From assembly GCF_008180615.1 (NCBI RefSeq), contig NZ_VTEH01000008.1, positions 1-44,430 of the forward strand: DNA of 44,430 bases, in the 5' to 3' direction. Shown piece after piece: positions 1-10,127 of this stretch. Positions within the stretch are counted from its first letter, which is position 1, and each line of letters starts with the position of its first letter. The notes beneath the pieces were generated by a model that was not told the DNA's origin, ran no database searches, and saw only the letters and a list, made by a program, of their open reading frames with translations. The translations under genes and the position numbers were made by a program. The DNA comes from Rossellomorea vietnamensis (GTDB taxonomy: Bacteria > Bacillota > Bacilli > Bacillales > Bacillaceae_B).

Positions 1-298
1 AAAAAAACATCAAAAGGCAAAAAAAACATCAAAAGGCAGGCAGAAGATACCGGATAAACCAAAGGAAAAAGTCCAATATGGTCATGTCGCATTAATCGTT
101 GAGAAAAGAAAAAAGCAAGTTAAGAGAGTAATTAAGTAAATATATATATATTACAAAAAATGGGAACAGGCGGCACTTTTATTTGTGTATTGTCTTTTTT
201 GCTTCCCTGATCTAATGAAGATGGTAAATTTTTACTTGTTTACAAATTTGTTTACATCTTTGCAAAACCAGTGGGTCTCACCTGTCCCGCTAGTCCCG
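1..298. other. Left flank without a gene; repeat remnant
   Basis: No coding frame is supported here. Two direct copies of a short A-rich motif (aaaacatcaaaaggca) lie within positions 3-38. Positions about 271-298 read, on the minus strand, GGGACTAGCGGGACAGG followed by TGAGACCC. This is the middle of a palindromic repeat common in Bacillaceae and forms the 3' exon of the group II intron. Confidence 0.5.
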
Positions 299-2254
299 GT
301 CGAGTAAGCGGGAACTGCCTCTTTGATTAGAGGTCAGGTTCCTCACTCCTCACAGAACCGTGCGTGCGGTACTACCGCACACGGCTCTTCCTATCATTTT
401 ACAGAATATAGTTAAGACTTCTTTTAAGGTTATATATATTCACTTTCACCTTCGGTTGGGGCAGAGGATACTTTTGGAGGAATAAGATAAATTTATCCCA
501 GCTGAAGGATTTCCTCTGGCTTCTTCTATTCATCCATTTAAACAGTAGTCGTCTAACCTGATGAAGGAATTTCTTCACCGCTGGTGAATTGTCAGTGATA
601 CAGTAATAATTGTAATAACCTACAAGCGAACGGCTGATTCTTGCCATGATATCCCTGATATCAGTTGTTCGGTGGGTCTTCAGCCATTCCTTGTGTGTCT
701 TTAACTTGGCTTTTACTTTCTTTCGGCTGCTTTTACGTTTCACTCGAAACCTTCCACTCTTACTCTTGCTACAGTAGTGTGTAAAACCAAGGAAATCAAA
801 TGTAGGAGGTTTCCCTCCTCCATTGCCTTTGTCATCCTTATCGGCAAATCTCCCAAATGTAATAATTTTGGTCTTATCTTCTTCGACTTCAAGGTTGAAT
901 TTCTGAAGCCGTTTGTAGAGGGCTGAGTAGAAGTTTTCGGCATCGCTTTTGAGTTGAAAGCAGCACACAAAATCATCTGCGTATCGCACCATATAAGCTT
1001 GGCCTTTACACTGTTTTCGGACTACTTTCTCAAACCACAGGTCTAAGACATAGTGTAGATACACATTAGCGAGTATGGGCGATACCACACCCCCTTGAGG
1101 AGTCCCTTTATCCGTTTCAAAGTATTTACCTTCTTCCATATATCCACCTTTCAGAAATCTGGCGATAATTCTTAGAAGGTTGGGATCATTGATACGGTGT
1201 TTGAGGAATTTCATCATCCAATCATGGTCTACATTGTCAAAGAACCCTTTAATATCCGCATCAGCAATGTAATTGGTATGGCGCTCTTCGATGTACACAT
1301 TTAGAATCTTTAATGCATCGTGACAACTCCTGTTCGGCCGGAACCCAAAAGAACTGTCCAGGAAGTCATTCTCGTATATGGCGTTGAGAATCTTTGAAAC
1401 TCCACGTTGAACAATTTTGTCCTCGTGGTCAGGAAGACCAAGTGGTCTTTTCTTCTTGGTTCCTGGTTTATTGATGTACGTCCGTTTGACCGGTACAGGA
1501 CGATAAGCATTATTTTTCATACGTGCAACGAGCCCTTTGATATTTTCATCCAGCTCTTTGCCATACTCTTCTTTTGTCACACCTTTAACACCTGTTGCTT
1601 TACCGCTAGGTAATTCATGATGACATTGTTTCAGGTTTTCTTCGTTCAGAAGATGAGCCAAAGAAGTAAAAGCCATATCATGATTTGTTTTCGCTAATTC
1701 TGCTATCCTTGTCAGTTTCGTTTCCATTCTTAATCCACCTCTGTGTGTAGAAAATGTTTCCCGTTCAAGGGCAATGACAGGTAGGGACCTTTCCTCCATC
1801 AGCGTTGACCGACTTCATGGGTACTATATCCCTATCCGACTTCCTTTAGGCGTTTGACAACCCTCACTTTATTATCGCTTGTTCGTCATTACTCTTGCCG
1901 GTTCTTCGGCAAAAGACCTAAAGGATCTCCCGAGTTGCCGTAACATATCAATGTATAGCGTGCCGAGGTCATCGACTCCGAGGAAGTTGTTATTCTCTTG
2001 CCGCTAACGTGAATAACAATGTTGCCTTCTATACTCCCGAAAATATCGGCCTTCCTAAATAATGCGCGTTTTCGGAGCTCAATCCCTTCAACCAGTTAGT
2101 TTACGGCCCACTACCTCGCTGTCTACGCTTAAAGGCAATGTGTTACCACTTTGCCCTCCAAGACTCGCTACGAGTGAATGGCTAGTTCTTTCTCGACGGG
2201 AATCCCACCCGTTATATGTCACGACCTAGGCTCGGTCGCTCCAGGAGGTCGCAC
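299..2254 (-). mobile_element. Group II intron with reverse transcriptase ORF
   Basis: On the minus strand the element starts at 2254 with GTGCGACCTCCTGGAGCG, matching the GUGCG 5' end of bacterial group II introns. It ends about 299-300 with an AC dinucleotide. Downstream of the RT gene, positions about 340-390 fold as domain V (GAGCCGTGTGCGG on one arm, CCGCACGCACGGTTC on the other), and a domain VI-like hairpin follows. Total length is about 1.96 kb, usual for an ORF-bearing bacterial intron. The flanks on both sides belong to one palindromic repeat, so the intron sits inside a repeat rather than a gene. The 5' junction is slightly uncertain because the repeat itself can read GTGCGACTCCTG. 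Confidence 0.85.
399..1727 (-). CDS. Group II intron reverse transcriptase/maturase (LtrA type)
   Basis: This is the intron-encoded protein that splices the intron RNA and copies it into new DNA sites. Visible motifs are FGFRPNRS (RT2, about residue 127), DIKGFFDNVDH (RT3), TPQGGVVSPILAN (RT4, about 210) and the catalytic MVRYADDF (RT5, about 249), followed by a basic thumb/maturase region with SLVGYYNYYC. No HNH endonuclease domain follows, so the protein ends after the maturase part at about 442 residues, as in endonuclease-lacking lineages. The start METKLTRIAELAK at 1727 is preferred over an upstream ATG at 1799 because AGGTGG stands 8 bases before it and METK is the usual beginning of the family. 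The reading frame is intact. Confidence 0.93.
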   Translation of the reverse strand: METKLTRIAELAKTNHDMAFTSLAHLLNEENLKQCHHELPSGKATGVKGVTKEEYGKELDENIKGLVARMKNNAYRPVPVKRTYINKPGTKKKRPLGLPDHEDKIVQRGVSKILNAIYENDFLDSSFGFRPNRSCHDALKILNVYIEERHTNYIADADIKGFFDNVDHDWMMKFLKHRINDPNLLRIIARFLKGGYMEEGKYFETDKGTPQGGVVSPILANVYLHYVLDLWFEKVVRKQCKGQAYMVRYADDFVCCFQLKSDAENFYSALYKRLQKFNLEVEEDKTKIITFGRFADKDDKGNGGGKPPTFDFLGFTHYCSKSKSGRFRVKRKSSRKKVKAKLKTHKEWLKTHRTTDIRDIMARISRSLVGYYNYYCITDNSPAVKKFLHQVRRLLFKWMNRRSQRKSFSWDKFILFLQKYPLPQPKVKVNIYNLKRSLNYIL

Positions 2255-2331
2255 ACCTTCCGCTTCAATCCGTCTACGTTCAGAAAAAATCGATAAATAA
2301 CCTTAAAAGCAACATCTTTCAAATAGAGCCT
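2255..2331. repeat. Palindromic repeat / MITE right-end remnant (5' exon of the intron)
   Basis: The stretch continues the repeat interrupted by the group II intron (CTTCCGCTTCAATCCG then TCTACGTTC on the plus strand). It ends in AAAAGCAACATCTTTC then AAATAGAGCC, which matches the right ends of the inverted-repeat elements at 20641-20781 and 39550-39772. The host of the intron was therefore a longer member of that repeat family. Confidence 0.6.
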
Positions 2332-2344
2332 ATTAAAATGAAAG

Positions 2345-2394
2345 AACCGCATGAAATCAAGTATAAAACCTTGAACTCATGCGGTTTTATTTTT
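2345..2394 (+). terminator. Intrinsic terminator-like hairpin
   Basis: AACCGCATGA pairs with TCATGCGGTT across a loop of about 22 bases, and TTTTATTTTT follows. No intact plus-strand gene lies just upstream, so it may be left from a lost gene. Confidence 0.55.
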
Positions 2395-2625
2395 CTACTA
2401 TCCCAACTTATGTCCCAGCCTCTTTTTTATTTGCTGTTTTCTCAAAGGCTATGGCTTCGGAATTCCACTCCTATTACGCAAAAGGGGGAGGTGACACGGC
2501 ATTAAATGGCCAAATCCTTTAGAATAGAACATTTTTAATATATTTCTGATTTTCTCCAAGAATATAAGTCTCGAAAATAAGTATATGTTACTATAAGAAT
2601 ATACGTTCGCTCAGGAGGGTTGGGT

Positions 2626-3189
2626 ATGATTACAAATGAAAATGATATACTCCAAGTGGTCAGAGAAGATAAATGGATGATGGATATTTTAGAAGCTGCA
2701 AGAACCTTAGATCTGCCTGATTGGTGGATTTGCGCTGGTTTTGTCCGGTCAAAGATTTGGGATACCCTGCACGGCTTCTGTGGAAGAACGGAAATCCCTG
2801 ACGTGGATGTGGTCTATTTTGATTCCGCACAGGTGAACGAAGGTGTGGAAAAGAAGCTCGAGAGGAAGTTAGCGGAGGAACTTCCCAATGTTAGGTGGTC
2901 TGTAAAAAACGAAGCAAGAATGCATATTATCAATAAGCTCCCTCCATATACATCATCTGTAGATGCGATTTCTAAGTTTCCGGAGACTGCCACAGCACTA
3001 GGCTTGAAGCTGGACGCAAAAGGAGATTTGATTCTTACTGCCCCGCATGGCCTGGAAGATGTCATCAATATGGAAATCAGGGCAACTCCACAGTTTAAAA
3101 CCTCGAAAGAACTTGCCTCAATCTACGAAGACCGAATTATCAAGAAGGATTGGCAGTCGACTTGGAAGAAGGTTAAGATCTTTTACTGA
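2626..3189 (+). CDS. Nucleotidyltransferase-like protein (DUF925/NTP_transf_6 family)
   Basis: The 187-residue protein resembles the DUF925 / NTP_transf_6 nucleotidyltransferase-like family found widely in Bacillus. Supporting stretches are WWICAGFVRSKIWDTLHGF near the N terminus and IPDVDVVYFD. The latter gives the D-x-D metal-binding pattern of the polymerase-beta-like nucleotidyltransferase fold. The C-terminal APHGLEDVINMEIRATP is also typical of the family. The substrate is unknown. The start at 2626 has AGGAGG seven bases upstream, whereas a TTG two codons earlier overlaps that site. The gene stands alone, with long non-coding DNA on both sides. Confidence 0.82.
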   Translation: MITNENDILQVVREDKWMMDILEAARTLDLPDWWICAGFVRSKIWDTLHGFCGRTEIPDVDVVYFDSAQVNEGVEKKLERKLAEELPNVRWSVKNEARMHIINKLPPYTSSVDAISKFPETATALGLKLDAKGDLILTAPHGLEDVINMEIRATPQFKTSKELASIYEDRIIKKDWQSTWKKVKIFY

Positions 3190-4018
3190 TTAGGTAGGTG
3201 ATATGTAATAAAAACGTATCTAGAGGTAGCGGGTTTTGTTTTTGAGTACAAAATAAAAAATAACACACCAAAAGAAGTACGAAATCGCATTGATTTTGCC
3301 ACTCCTTTTTTCTTTATTTATCGGTATTTTTGCTGTAAAATCTGCTTAATTATTATCACAAAATGCACCCTAAATAGCAGATGACAGAACTTATTGTTCT
3401 CCAAAATTCTGCACAACTTCCTATACTCTATTAATCCATTATTATTAAAACGAGAACAGTTAACTATAGAAAAAACTAACAATTATTTGATTGGAACGGA
3501 AGGTGCGTGACCTCCTGCGGGACTAGCGTGCGTCTAGTTCCAGCACCTAGCCCCTCGGGGTCAAATAACCCCAAGAGATAAAAAGGAAGACCGCCTTTTT
3601 TTCTCTTGAGAACATTTGCCTGTCGGGGCTGACCAAGGTGCTTCCACTTTTGAAGACAGGTGAGACCCCATAGGCGGAGTCACGCACCTGGAGTGGAAAT
3701 CAATAGACAATGTTTTTGCTTGGGTTCACTTAACCATTTATTTGACTAATTAAAAGTCTGTATTTCAAAACAGGAACCGTTAATCAACTGGGGCCTTTTT
3801 CCAACAGAAATAACCTTGTCCTCATGGCATCGTACAAAGCCACAAGGCAGTGTTAAAGCAGAAAAACATTTGGTATTGTCCTCGCTGGAGCAGGGTGTTT
3901 ACGCTCTACGTACTCACATTTTAAGATAGGGAAATCTTTTCAAAATAATCTATTACAGTTTTCAAAACCTCATGTATAGACCAACCTAAAAAAGACCACC
4001 CAGAGGCAGCCTTCATTC
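3190..4018. other. Long non-coding interval with a nested repeat
   Basis: No coding frame with a ribosome binding site was found in these about 830 bases. The only recognisable content is the nested hairpin repeat at 3491-3706. The stretch from 3710 to 4018 lies downstream of chrA and holds nothing I can name. Confidence 0.5.
3491..3706. repeat. Palindromic Bacillaceae repeat with a second hairpin repeat inserted
   Basis: The outer element starts GGAACGGAAGGTGCGTGACC and ends with GTCACGCACCTGG then AGTGGAAATCAA. Its arms GGTGCGTGAC (3502-3511) and GTCACGCACC (3679-3688) are perfect complements. Between GCGGGACTAGCGTG and GACAGGTGAGACCCC lies a second palindromic element (about 3531-3653) with arms AGCACCTAGCCCC and GGGGCTGACCAAGGTGCT. 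That element encloses a terminator-like hairpin (CAAGAGA..AAAAAGG / CCTTTTTTTCTCTTG). Both units resemble intergenic repeats I know from many Bacillus genomes. Here one has landed inside the other. Confidence 0.75.
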
Positions 4019-5203
4019 TTAAACCATTCCTACTATCCAACCCCCGATGGCGCCAGTCAATACAACCATCCAGGGCGGAAGCTTCCAATACACGAGCATA
4101 CTGAAAAGAACTGCTGCAAACGCAAAGTCGACAGGTGCCAGGATTGTGCTGGTCCAGATCGGGTGGTAAAAAGCTGAAATCAAGATTCCAATTACTGCAG
4201 CATTGACCCCCATTAAAGCACCTTTGATCTTCGGGTTTCTCCTGAGAGAGTCCCAGAAAGGAAGCGTTCCATAAATCAGAAGAAAGGCGGGAAGGAAAAT
4301 AGCAACTGTTGCAATCAGTCCTCCTTGCCAGCCATTCATTACGGCACCAAGGTAAGCCGCAAAAGTAAACAGAGGACCAGGCACTGCCTGAGCTGCACCG
4401 TAACCTGCCAGAAATGCTTCTTCACTCAGCCAGCCTGATGGTACAAATTCCTGTTCCAATAGAGGAAGAACAACATGGCCTCCTCCAAATACGAGGGACC
4501 CTGACCTGTAGAAACTGTCGAACATGGCAATCCAGTTAAGAGTTGTCGCTTCTCTAAGTATGGGCAGAAGAATCAGCAATCCAAAGAACAACGTCAAGCA
4601 GATGATGGCGAATCTTTTAGATAGAGGAACCTTCAATTCCGATTCCTGAGTGTCTGAATGATTTTTATACAGTAAGAAACCTGCTATCCCGGCTAGGAGA
4701 ATCACAGCAACCTGAGAAAAGGCGCTCTGCCACAGAAGTGTGACTATCAAAGCTAGCAGGGCCAATGTTTTTCTAGACAGATCAGGAGCGAGCTTTAAGG
4801 ACATCCCCAAAATCGCATGGGCAACTACCGCTACTGCTACAATCTTCAACCCCTGGATCCAGCCGGCATTTGTAACGTTGAATTCAGTGAGCAGCACTGC
4901 GAAAAAAATTAATGCAATAACAGAGGGGAGGGTAAATCCTATAAAGGAAACGATTCCACCTAATGCCCCTGCCCGCATGACTCCTATTCCAATTCCGACC
5001 TGGCTGCTTGCAGGACCGGGAAGGAATTGACAGAGCGCTACCAAGTCTGCATAGCTTTTTTCATCCATCCATTTCTTCCTCAAGATATATTCATTATGGA
5101 AATACCCTAAATGGGCAACAGGCCCGCCAAAGGAGGTAAGGCCAAGTCTGGTTGAAATGATCAGGATTTCCAATAGAGCTTTAAGGCTTGTTTTCTGTTT
5201 CAT
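4019..5203 (-). CDS. chrA: Chromate transporter, CHR family
   Basis: A 394-residue polytopic membrane protein of the long-chain CHR family, which exports chromate from the cytoplasm. Hallmarks are GLTSFGGPVAHLGYFHNEYI at the N terminus and FLPGPASSQVGIGIG. The duplicated second half carries FGGGHVVLPLLEQEF and GYGAAQAVPGPLFTFAAYLG. Length and internal duplication are normal for the family. It lies 34 bases after a PadR-type regulator on the same strand, a known pairing for chromate-responsive control, so the two are probably one operon. Start ATG at 5203 has AAGGTGAAG upstream. Confidence 0.93.
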   Translation of the reverse strand: MKQKTSLKALLEILIISTRLGLTSFGGPVAHLGYFHNEYILRKKWMDEKSYADLVALCQFLPGPASSQVGIGIGVMRAGALGGIVSFIGFTLPSVIALIFFAVLLTEFNVTNAGWIQGLKIVAVAVVAHAILGMSLKLAPDLSRKTLALLALIVTLLWQSAFSQVAVILLAGIAGFLLYKNHSDTQESELKVPLSKRFAIICLTLFFGLLILLPILREATTLNWIAMFDSFYRSGSLVFGGGHVVLPLLEQEFVPSGWLSEEAFLAGYGAAQAVPGPLFTFAAYLGAVMNGWQGGLIATVAIFLPAFLLIYGTLPFWDSLRRNPKIKGALMGVNAAVIGILISAFYHPIWTSTILAPVDFAFAAVLFSMLVYWKLPPWMVVLTGAIGGWIVGMV

Positions 5204-5237
5204 TTCTTCACCTTCATTTCAATGATTATTGTAAACA

Positions 5238-5546
5238 TTACTCTTTAATTTCCCTAAATAATTCATATGCTTTTTCCCGAGCTTCCTTCAGGACTTCATT
5301 TCCTTTTTCAGTAGTTCTGTAATACTTTCGGATTTTGCCTCCTACATTTTTATCATCTCTCACAAGCAGCCCATCCGTCTCCATAGAATGCAGGATAGGA
5401 TAGAGCGTACCCGAACTAATATTATAACCATGCTCTCTTAATTCTTCTGTCATCCACGATCCATATACAGGATGCTCTTTGGCATGATGTAAGATGTGGA
5501 TGTGAATGAAGCCGAGAAAAAGTTTTCTTAGTACCTTATCCTCCAT
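5238..5546 (-). CDS. PadR-family transcriptional regulator
   Basis: A 102-residue winged-helix repressor of the PadR family. The recognition helix region is YNISSGTLYPILHSMETDGL and the wing is KIRKYYRTTEKG. It is short, consistent with a one-helix dimerisation tail. ATG at 5546 is preceded by AGGAGG. It is probably cotranscribed with the chromate transporter downstream and likely represses the pair. A perfect inverted repeat, ATATCG-N5-CGATAT, lies about 40 bases upstream at 5584-5600 and fits an autoregulatory operator. Binding is an inference. Confidence 0.9.
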   Translation of the reverse strand: MEDKVLRKLFLGFIHIHILHHAKEHPVYGSWMTEELREHGYNISSGTLYPILHSMETDGLLVRDDKNVGGKIRKYYRTTEKGNEVLKEAREKAYELFREIKE

Positions 5547-5583
5547 AATATCGAACCTCCTATGACTTCAATTTCGAAAACCA

Positions 5584-5600
5584 ATATCGAAATACGATAT
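5584..5600. promoter_or_regulatory. Putative PadR operator
   Basis: ATATCG-AAATA-CGATAT is a perfect 6+6 palindrome upstream of the padR-chrA pair. Its position and symmetry fit an operator for the adjacent regulator. Confidence 0.55.
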
Positions 5601-5742
5601 AGACAGTTTATATGGGGAACTTTACTTTTTCAAGGCAAAAGAGGAATATTTACATTGACTTAACATTAAGGATAATCAAGAAACCTAAATGGAACTATAT
5701 GGTATAATTGGCAGGGACGACATACTAGGTAAAGGAGGAAAA

Positions 5743-6707
5743 ATGAAGCGTTTACTATTGTTACTATTTGGAAGTTTAATACTACCTGGCTGTTCTGAGG
5801 AAAAGGCCGCAGAGATGGATGGGGAAAAAGCGGAGGAAACAGATGTCAGAATAGAAGCCGAAGATCTAATTCATTCCTTCCAGCATCCTGAAAGCGGTCA
5901 ATCCTACCAAATCATTGATGCTTATAAACTCTACGGTAATTACATAAATGCTTTGGATAAAAATACAGCAACATCTGAGAAAGATCTCTATCAACAGGAG
6001 GTCATAGATCCAGTTTATCAGCAATGTTTTGCAGACGGAGAATTTTCTCATTTGGCGGAGAGCATCACCGGCCAGGTTCCCCATTCACTGGATAGGGTGA
6101 TGATTCTGAATGAAAAAATTGAAAACAGCCAGTACGTAGAGTCTATAAAAGAAGCATTATTTAAATCTTCGGAGCTGCTTCCTGCTGTAAGGAAACAAAT
6201 ATCTGTATTTTTCCCAGTATCAACAGAACCAACTCCGTTGCTGTCACAGTCGGTTCCGGAAAAATCAACATTCTCTACTCGCAAAACTATACCGAGGATT
6301 TTTTTTAGGCAGTAACCGCACATGAATACCATCACAGTGTTTGGGCTGAAAATTTTTTGGAAAGCGGAAACCAGCAGACGGTACTTGATAATCTTGTTTT
6401 TGAAGGCAAAGCAGTGATGTTCGAAAAGGTTGTATATCCTGACATCCAAGGTACACGGATAAATGAGGACTACAACAAGAAGTATTGGGCAAAAATAGAG
6501 GGGGATTTGAACAGTACTAATTTTTACCGATCGATGGAAATCATTTTTGGCGGAAATGGATTACCACCGTCTTACGGCTATTCAGAAGGATATAAGATGG
6601 TGAAATCCTATATCGATTATCATCCTGAAAGTGAACCCCTGGACTGGACAGGCCTGAGTGGAAAGGAAATTTTTGAAGAAGGAAGATACAGGGAGCATTA
6701 TCAATAA
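5743..6707 (+). pseudogene. Broken lipoprotein with DUF2268 Zn-protease-like domain
   Basis: The gene starts at ATG 5743 behind AAAGGAGG with the lipoprotein signal MKRLLLLLFGSLILPGC (lipobox LPGC). The frame is good to about 6210, then shifts by one missing base near the T/C run at 6208-6217. The new frame reads INRTNSVAVTVGSGKINILY, meets an in-frame TAG at 6306-6308, and continues with AVTAHEYHHSVWAENF and the remaining 116 residues to 6707. HEYHH is the HExxH zinc site of DUF2268 predicted proteases. One frameshift plus one nonsense codon suggest a dead gene, unless they are assembly errors. Confidence 0.8.
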
Positions 6708-6720
6708 ATAAATTTTATTT

Positions 6721-6766
6721 AGAAGTGGACAAGAATCATTGAGATGATTTTCGGCCGCTTCTTTTT
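6721..6766 (+). terminator. Terminator after the DUF2268 pseudogene
   Basis: AGAAGTGG pairs with CCGCTTCT (one G-T pair) across a 26-base loop, followed by TTTT. Confidence 0.6.
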
Positions 6767-6877
6767 ATGTTTCTGTAAAAAACAGTTAGATTAGATAGCG
6801 AGCTGGTTTTTCTTGAGAAGAAATAAAATATGTTAAAATACAGTTAGCTAAGACGCCCCGAAGGAAGGAGAAAAACA

Positions 6878-9800
6878 TTGAACATCAACTTGAATACAAA
6901 AATCATCAAAGATAAATGCGGCAGTGTCTCCTTCAAAAGAGGTGAAACGTATTTTAAAAACAATGCTGTTGAAATTATAGAAGACCATACAGATGCTTGC
7001 AAGGCAGTCGTTAAAAGCACAGAGGATTTCCATGTGACTATCAGCAGCGATCTCAATGGAGAAATTCATACAGAATGCACCTGTCCTAAACTTTCCTCTT
7101 TTGCCCTTGAATGTCAGCACGTTGCGGCTGTCCTCATCGCCTTAAAAGACAGACAAAGAGGGAAACAAGATCTAACGGAAGGATTCTTGACTCTTTTTGA
7201 GAATAAAATAAAATCCAGCGGCCGCCAGCGCCACTTCGACACAAGAAGAGTGATGGAGGCAGAATTCACTCTAAAACCAGTTCGCACAGCAGACGGACAA
7301 TCTTTATTCTCTCTAAAATTAATGATCAACCGTCAATGGATCAAAGATATTCGGACATTTTTACATAGAGTAAGAAATGGACAAACCTATCAGGTCTCCA
7401 GAGATTTTATCTATGACCCGCAATTTTATTGTTTTTTAAGAGAAACCAATGAGGTGATCACGCAGCTAATTAAAGTTGTTCATGATGAAAAAGTGTACCA
7501 GGAAGAACATTCATCTGTGCAAGAAACGAAAGAGCTTCTGCTTATACCCCCATCATCCTGGCAGCCGCTTCAGCCGCTTTTGCAGGAGGCTGGAAATATC
7601 CTCATCGACGATGCCGGCCAGCTGTTCAAGGGGCTTCAGATAGCGAAGGAACCACTTCCTCTTCAATTCACCTTTGATGACGACGAAGGAGATTACTACT
7701 TGAAGGTAAGAGGATTGCAATGGATGGTCGTGCTCCTTCCCTACAACTCTGTGTTGTGTGAAGGTAAGCTCTACCATCTTCCACCGGAGGACTGTAGAAG
7801 GCTGGCTGAAATTAAGGATATGCTGGAATCCTCGGGAACGAGCAAAATCCCTATACCCTCAAGCCGGATAGCGTACTTTCTTGAAAAAGTGGCTGTGGAC
7901 TTAAAAAGACTGGGGAAAGTAGAGATAAGCGGGTCTCTTAGAAAAAAATACATGACAACTCCTCTTGTTGCAAAGCTGTATCTCGACAGAGTGAAAAACC
8001 GGCTGCTGGCTGGACTGGAATTTCAATATGAAAATATTGTCATCAATCCACTGGAAGATAAAGAGATTCCAACTGGAAATATGCTGGTGAGGGACACAGC
8101 AAAGGAGAAAGAGATACTATCCCTCATGGAAGAAAGTTCTTTCGCTAAGACAGAGGGAGGCTACATTCTCCACAACGAAGAATTAGAATACGAGTTTCTG
8201 TATTATATGGTGCCGAAGCTCAAAAAGCTTGCAGGAATATATGCCACCACTGCTGTCAGAAGCAGAATCTTCCGGGGAAAGTCCTCTCCGAAAATCCGGG
8301 TCAAAATAAAGAGGGACAGGATGAACTGGCTGGAGTTCAAGTTCGAAATGGATGGTATACCGGAGAGGGAGATACACGAACTGTTATCCTCACTTCAGGA
8401 ACAGCGTAAATACTACCGGCTGCAAAATGGCTCTCTTCTCTCTCTGGAATCAAAGGAAATTCAAGAAATCCAGCGTTTCCTGAGAAATTCTCAGGCCGAT
8501 CATATTGACTTTGCCAAAGGATTGGCCCTACCTATGGATCAATGCCTGGAACTCCTTGATTATATAGATTCGAGCGAAGTGTTCAAAATTGAAAAATCTT
8601 TTCGTGAGTTAATAGAAAGTCTGCGGCAGCCAGGCTCTTTCACATTTGACACTCCTGATAATCTCTCGTTCATCTTAAGAGATTATCAAAAAGAGGGCTA
8701 TCAATGGATGAAAACACTGGCGCATTATGGGTTTGGAGGTGTACTGGCTGATGATATGGGGCTGGGAAAAACCTTACAGAGCATCGCATTCATTCAGTCA
8801 ATTCTTCCTGCAATCAGGGAACAAGAAAGCCCGGCATTGATCGTTTGTCCTTCGTCTCTGACGTATAACTGGCTGGCCGAATTCCAAAAATTCACCCCTG
8901 CCATTAAAGCTGTTGTCATGGATGGCAATAAAAAACAAAGACAATCTCTGCAGAAAAATTTCAGAGAAAGGGATGTTATTATCATCTCTTATCCATTGCT
9001 GAAGATGGATATCTCATGGTTTGAAAAACAAGCCTTCTCTGTTGTGTTTTTTGATGAAGCACAAAACTTTAAGAACCCTGTTACCCAGACAGCCAGAGCC
9101 GTAAAAAAAATAGATGCAGCTCATCGATTTGCCCTGTCCGGCACTCCGATCGAAAATTCGATTGAAGAGCTGTGGTCCATCTACCATGTCGTCTTTCCAC
9201 AGCTTTTTAAGGGCTTAATGGATTACAGCCATTTAACAAGAAAAACGATTGCCCGGCGGATCAAGCCCTTCATGCTGAGGAGATTAAAGGAGGATGTTCT
9301 TTCGGAGCTTCCAGCCAAAATGGAAATGAGGGAATCCATCGAACTCCTGCCCCAGCAGAAGAAGCTTTATGCTGCCTACTTGGCTAAACTGAAGCACGAT
9401 ACTCTTAAGCATTTGGATAAAGACACATTGAGAAAGAATAAGATCAAAATTCTGGCAGGAATCACTCGTCTGCGGCAAATCTGCTGTCATCCCAGCCTTT
9501 TTGTGGAGGGGTATAAAGGAGATTCAGCCAAACTTCAACAGCTGCTTACGATTATTGAAGAATCTAAACAGTCCGGCAGAAGGGTATTGATTTTTTCTCA
9601 ATTTACAAAAATGCTTGATCTTATTGGAAGAGAGCTGGCAGGGAAGGGGCTGCCATTCTTTTATCTTGATGGCAGCACTCCTTCCCAAGAGAGAATAGAC
9701 CTATGCAGGCGGTTTAATGAAGGAGAACGCGACATATTCCTTATATCCCTGAAAGCCGGCGGAACAGGCTTGAACCTGCATAGCGCCGACACGGTCATTT

Positions 9801-10036
9801 TATTTGATACCTGGTGGAACCCTGCTGTAGAAGAACAGGCAGCAGATCGGGCTCACCGCATGGGACAGAAAAATACAGTACAGGTTATCAAACTTGTGGC
9901 AAAAGGAACGATTGAGGAGAAAATGAATGAACTGCAGGAGAAAAAGAGACATTTGGTCCAGGAATTAATCGACTCCCAGGAAAAGAAAGACACAGTTTTG
10001 ACAGAAGAAGATATCAAGGAAATCTTAAACCTTTAG
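6878..10036 (+). CDS. SWIM zinc-finger SNF2 family helicase
   Basis: A 1052-residue SNF2-type DNA translocase. Residues about 67-85 hold a SWIM zinc finger (CTCP...ECQHV). A long SNF2-associated middle follows. The ATPase core has GVLADDMGLGKTLQ (Walker A, about 626), DEAQNFKN (Walker B, about 725) and FALSGTPIENS. The helicase C lobe has GGTGLNLHSADTVILFD and ADRAHRMGQ (about 992). The family acts on double-stranded DNA in the cytoplasm; its role in Bacillus is poorly defined. B. subtilis YwqA is the nearest well-known relative. The start is TTG, with GGAAGGAG seven bases before it. A strong terminator follows directly. Confidence 0.92.
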   Translation: MNINLNTKIIKDKCGSVSFKRGETYFKNNAVEIIEDHTDACKAVVKSTEDFHVTISSDLNGEIHTECTCPKLSSFALECQHVAAVLIALKDRQRGKQDLTEGFLTLFENKIKSSGRQRHFDTRRVMEAEFTLKPVRTADGQSLFSLKLMINRQWIKDIRTFLHRVRNGQTYQVSRDFIYDPQFYCFLRETNEVITQLIKVVHDEKVYQEEHSSVQETKELLLIPPSSWQPLQPLLQEAGNILIDDAGQLFKGLQIAKEPLPLQFTFDDDEGDYYLKVRGLQWMVVLLPYNSVLCEGKLYHLPPEDCRRLAEIKDMLESSGTSKIPIPSSRIAYFLEKVAVDLKRLGKVEISGSLRKKYMTTPLVAKLYLDRVKNRLLAGLEFQYENIVINPLEDKEIPTGNMLVRDTAKEKEILSLMEESSFAKTEGGYILHNEELEYEFLYYMVPKLKKLAGIYATTAVRSRIFRGKSSPKIRVKIKRDRMNWLEFKFEMDGIPEREIHELLSSLQEQRKYYRLQNGSLLSLESKEIQEIQRFLRNSQADHIDFAKGLALPMDQCLELLDYIDSSEVFKIEKSFRELIESLRQPGSFTFDTPDNLSFILRDYQKEGYQWMKTLAHYGFGGVLADDMGLGKTLQSIAFIQSILPAIREQESPALIVCPSSLTYNWLAEFQKFTPAIKAVVMDGNKKQRQSLQKNFRERDVIIISYPLLKMDISWFEKQAFSVVFFDEAQNFKNPVTQTARAVKKIDAAHRFALSGTPIENSIEELWSIYHVVFPQLFKGLMDYSHLTRKTIARRIKPFMLRRLKEDVLSELPAKMEMRESIELLPQQKKLYAAYLAKLKHDTLKHLDKDTLRKNKIKILAGITRLRQICCHPSLFVEGYKGDSAKLQQLLTIIEESKQSGRRVLIFSQFTKMLDLIGRELAGKGLPFFYLDGSTPSQERIDLCRRFNEGERDIFLISLKAGGTGLNLHSADTVILFDTWWNPAVEEQAADRAHRMGQKNTVQVIKLVAKGTIEEKMNELQEKKRHLVQELIDSQEKKDTVLTEEDIKEILNL

Positions 10037-10055
10037 TCGAAAGTAATAAACATAA

Positions 10056-10093
10056 AAAGACCAAGCCTGAACATAAGTTCAGGCTTGGTCTTT
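10056..10093. terminator. Strong terminator after the helicase gene
   Basis: A perfect 17-bp stem, AAAGACCAAGCCTGAAC / GTTCAGGCTTGGTCTTT, with an ATAA loop. It works in either direction and also sits just past the end of the small minus-strand gene. Confidence 0.9.
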
Positions 10094-10127
10094 AGTTTAT
10101 AAGATTCATTTAAAAGTAAGTGCTATT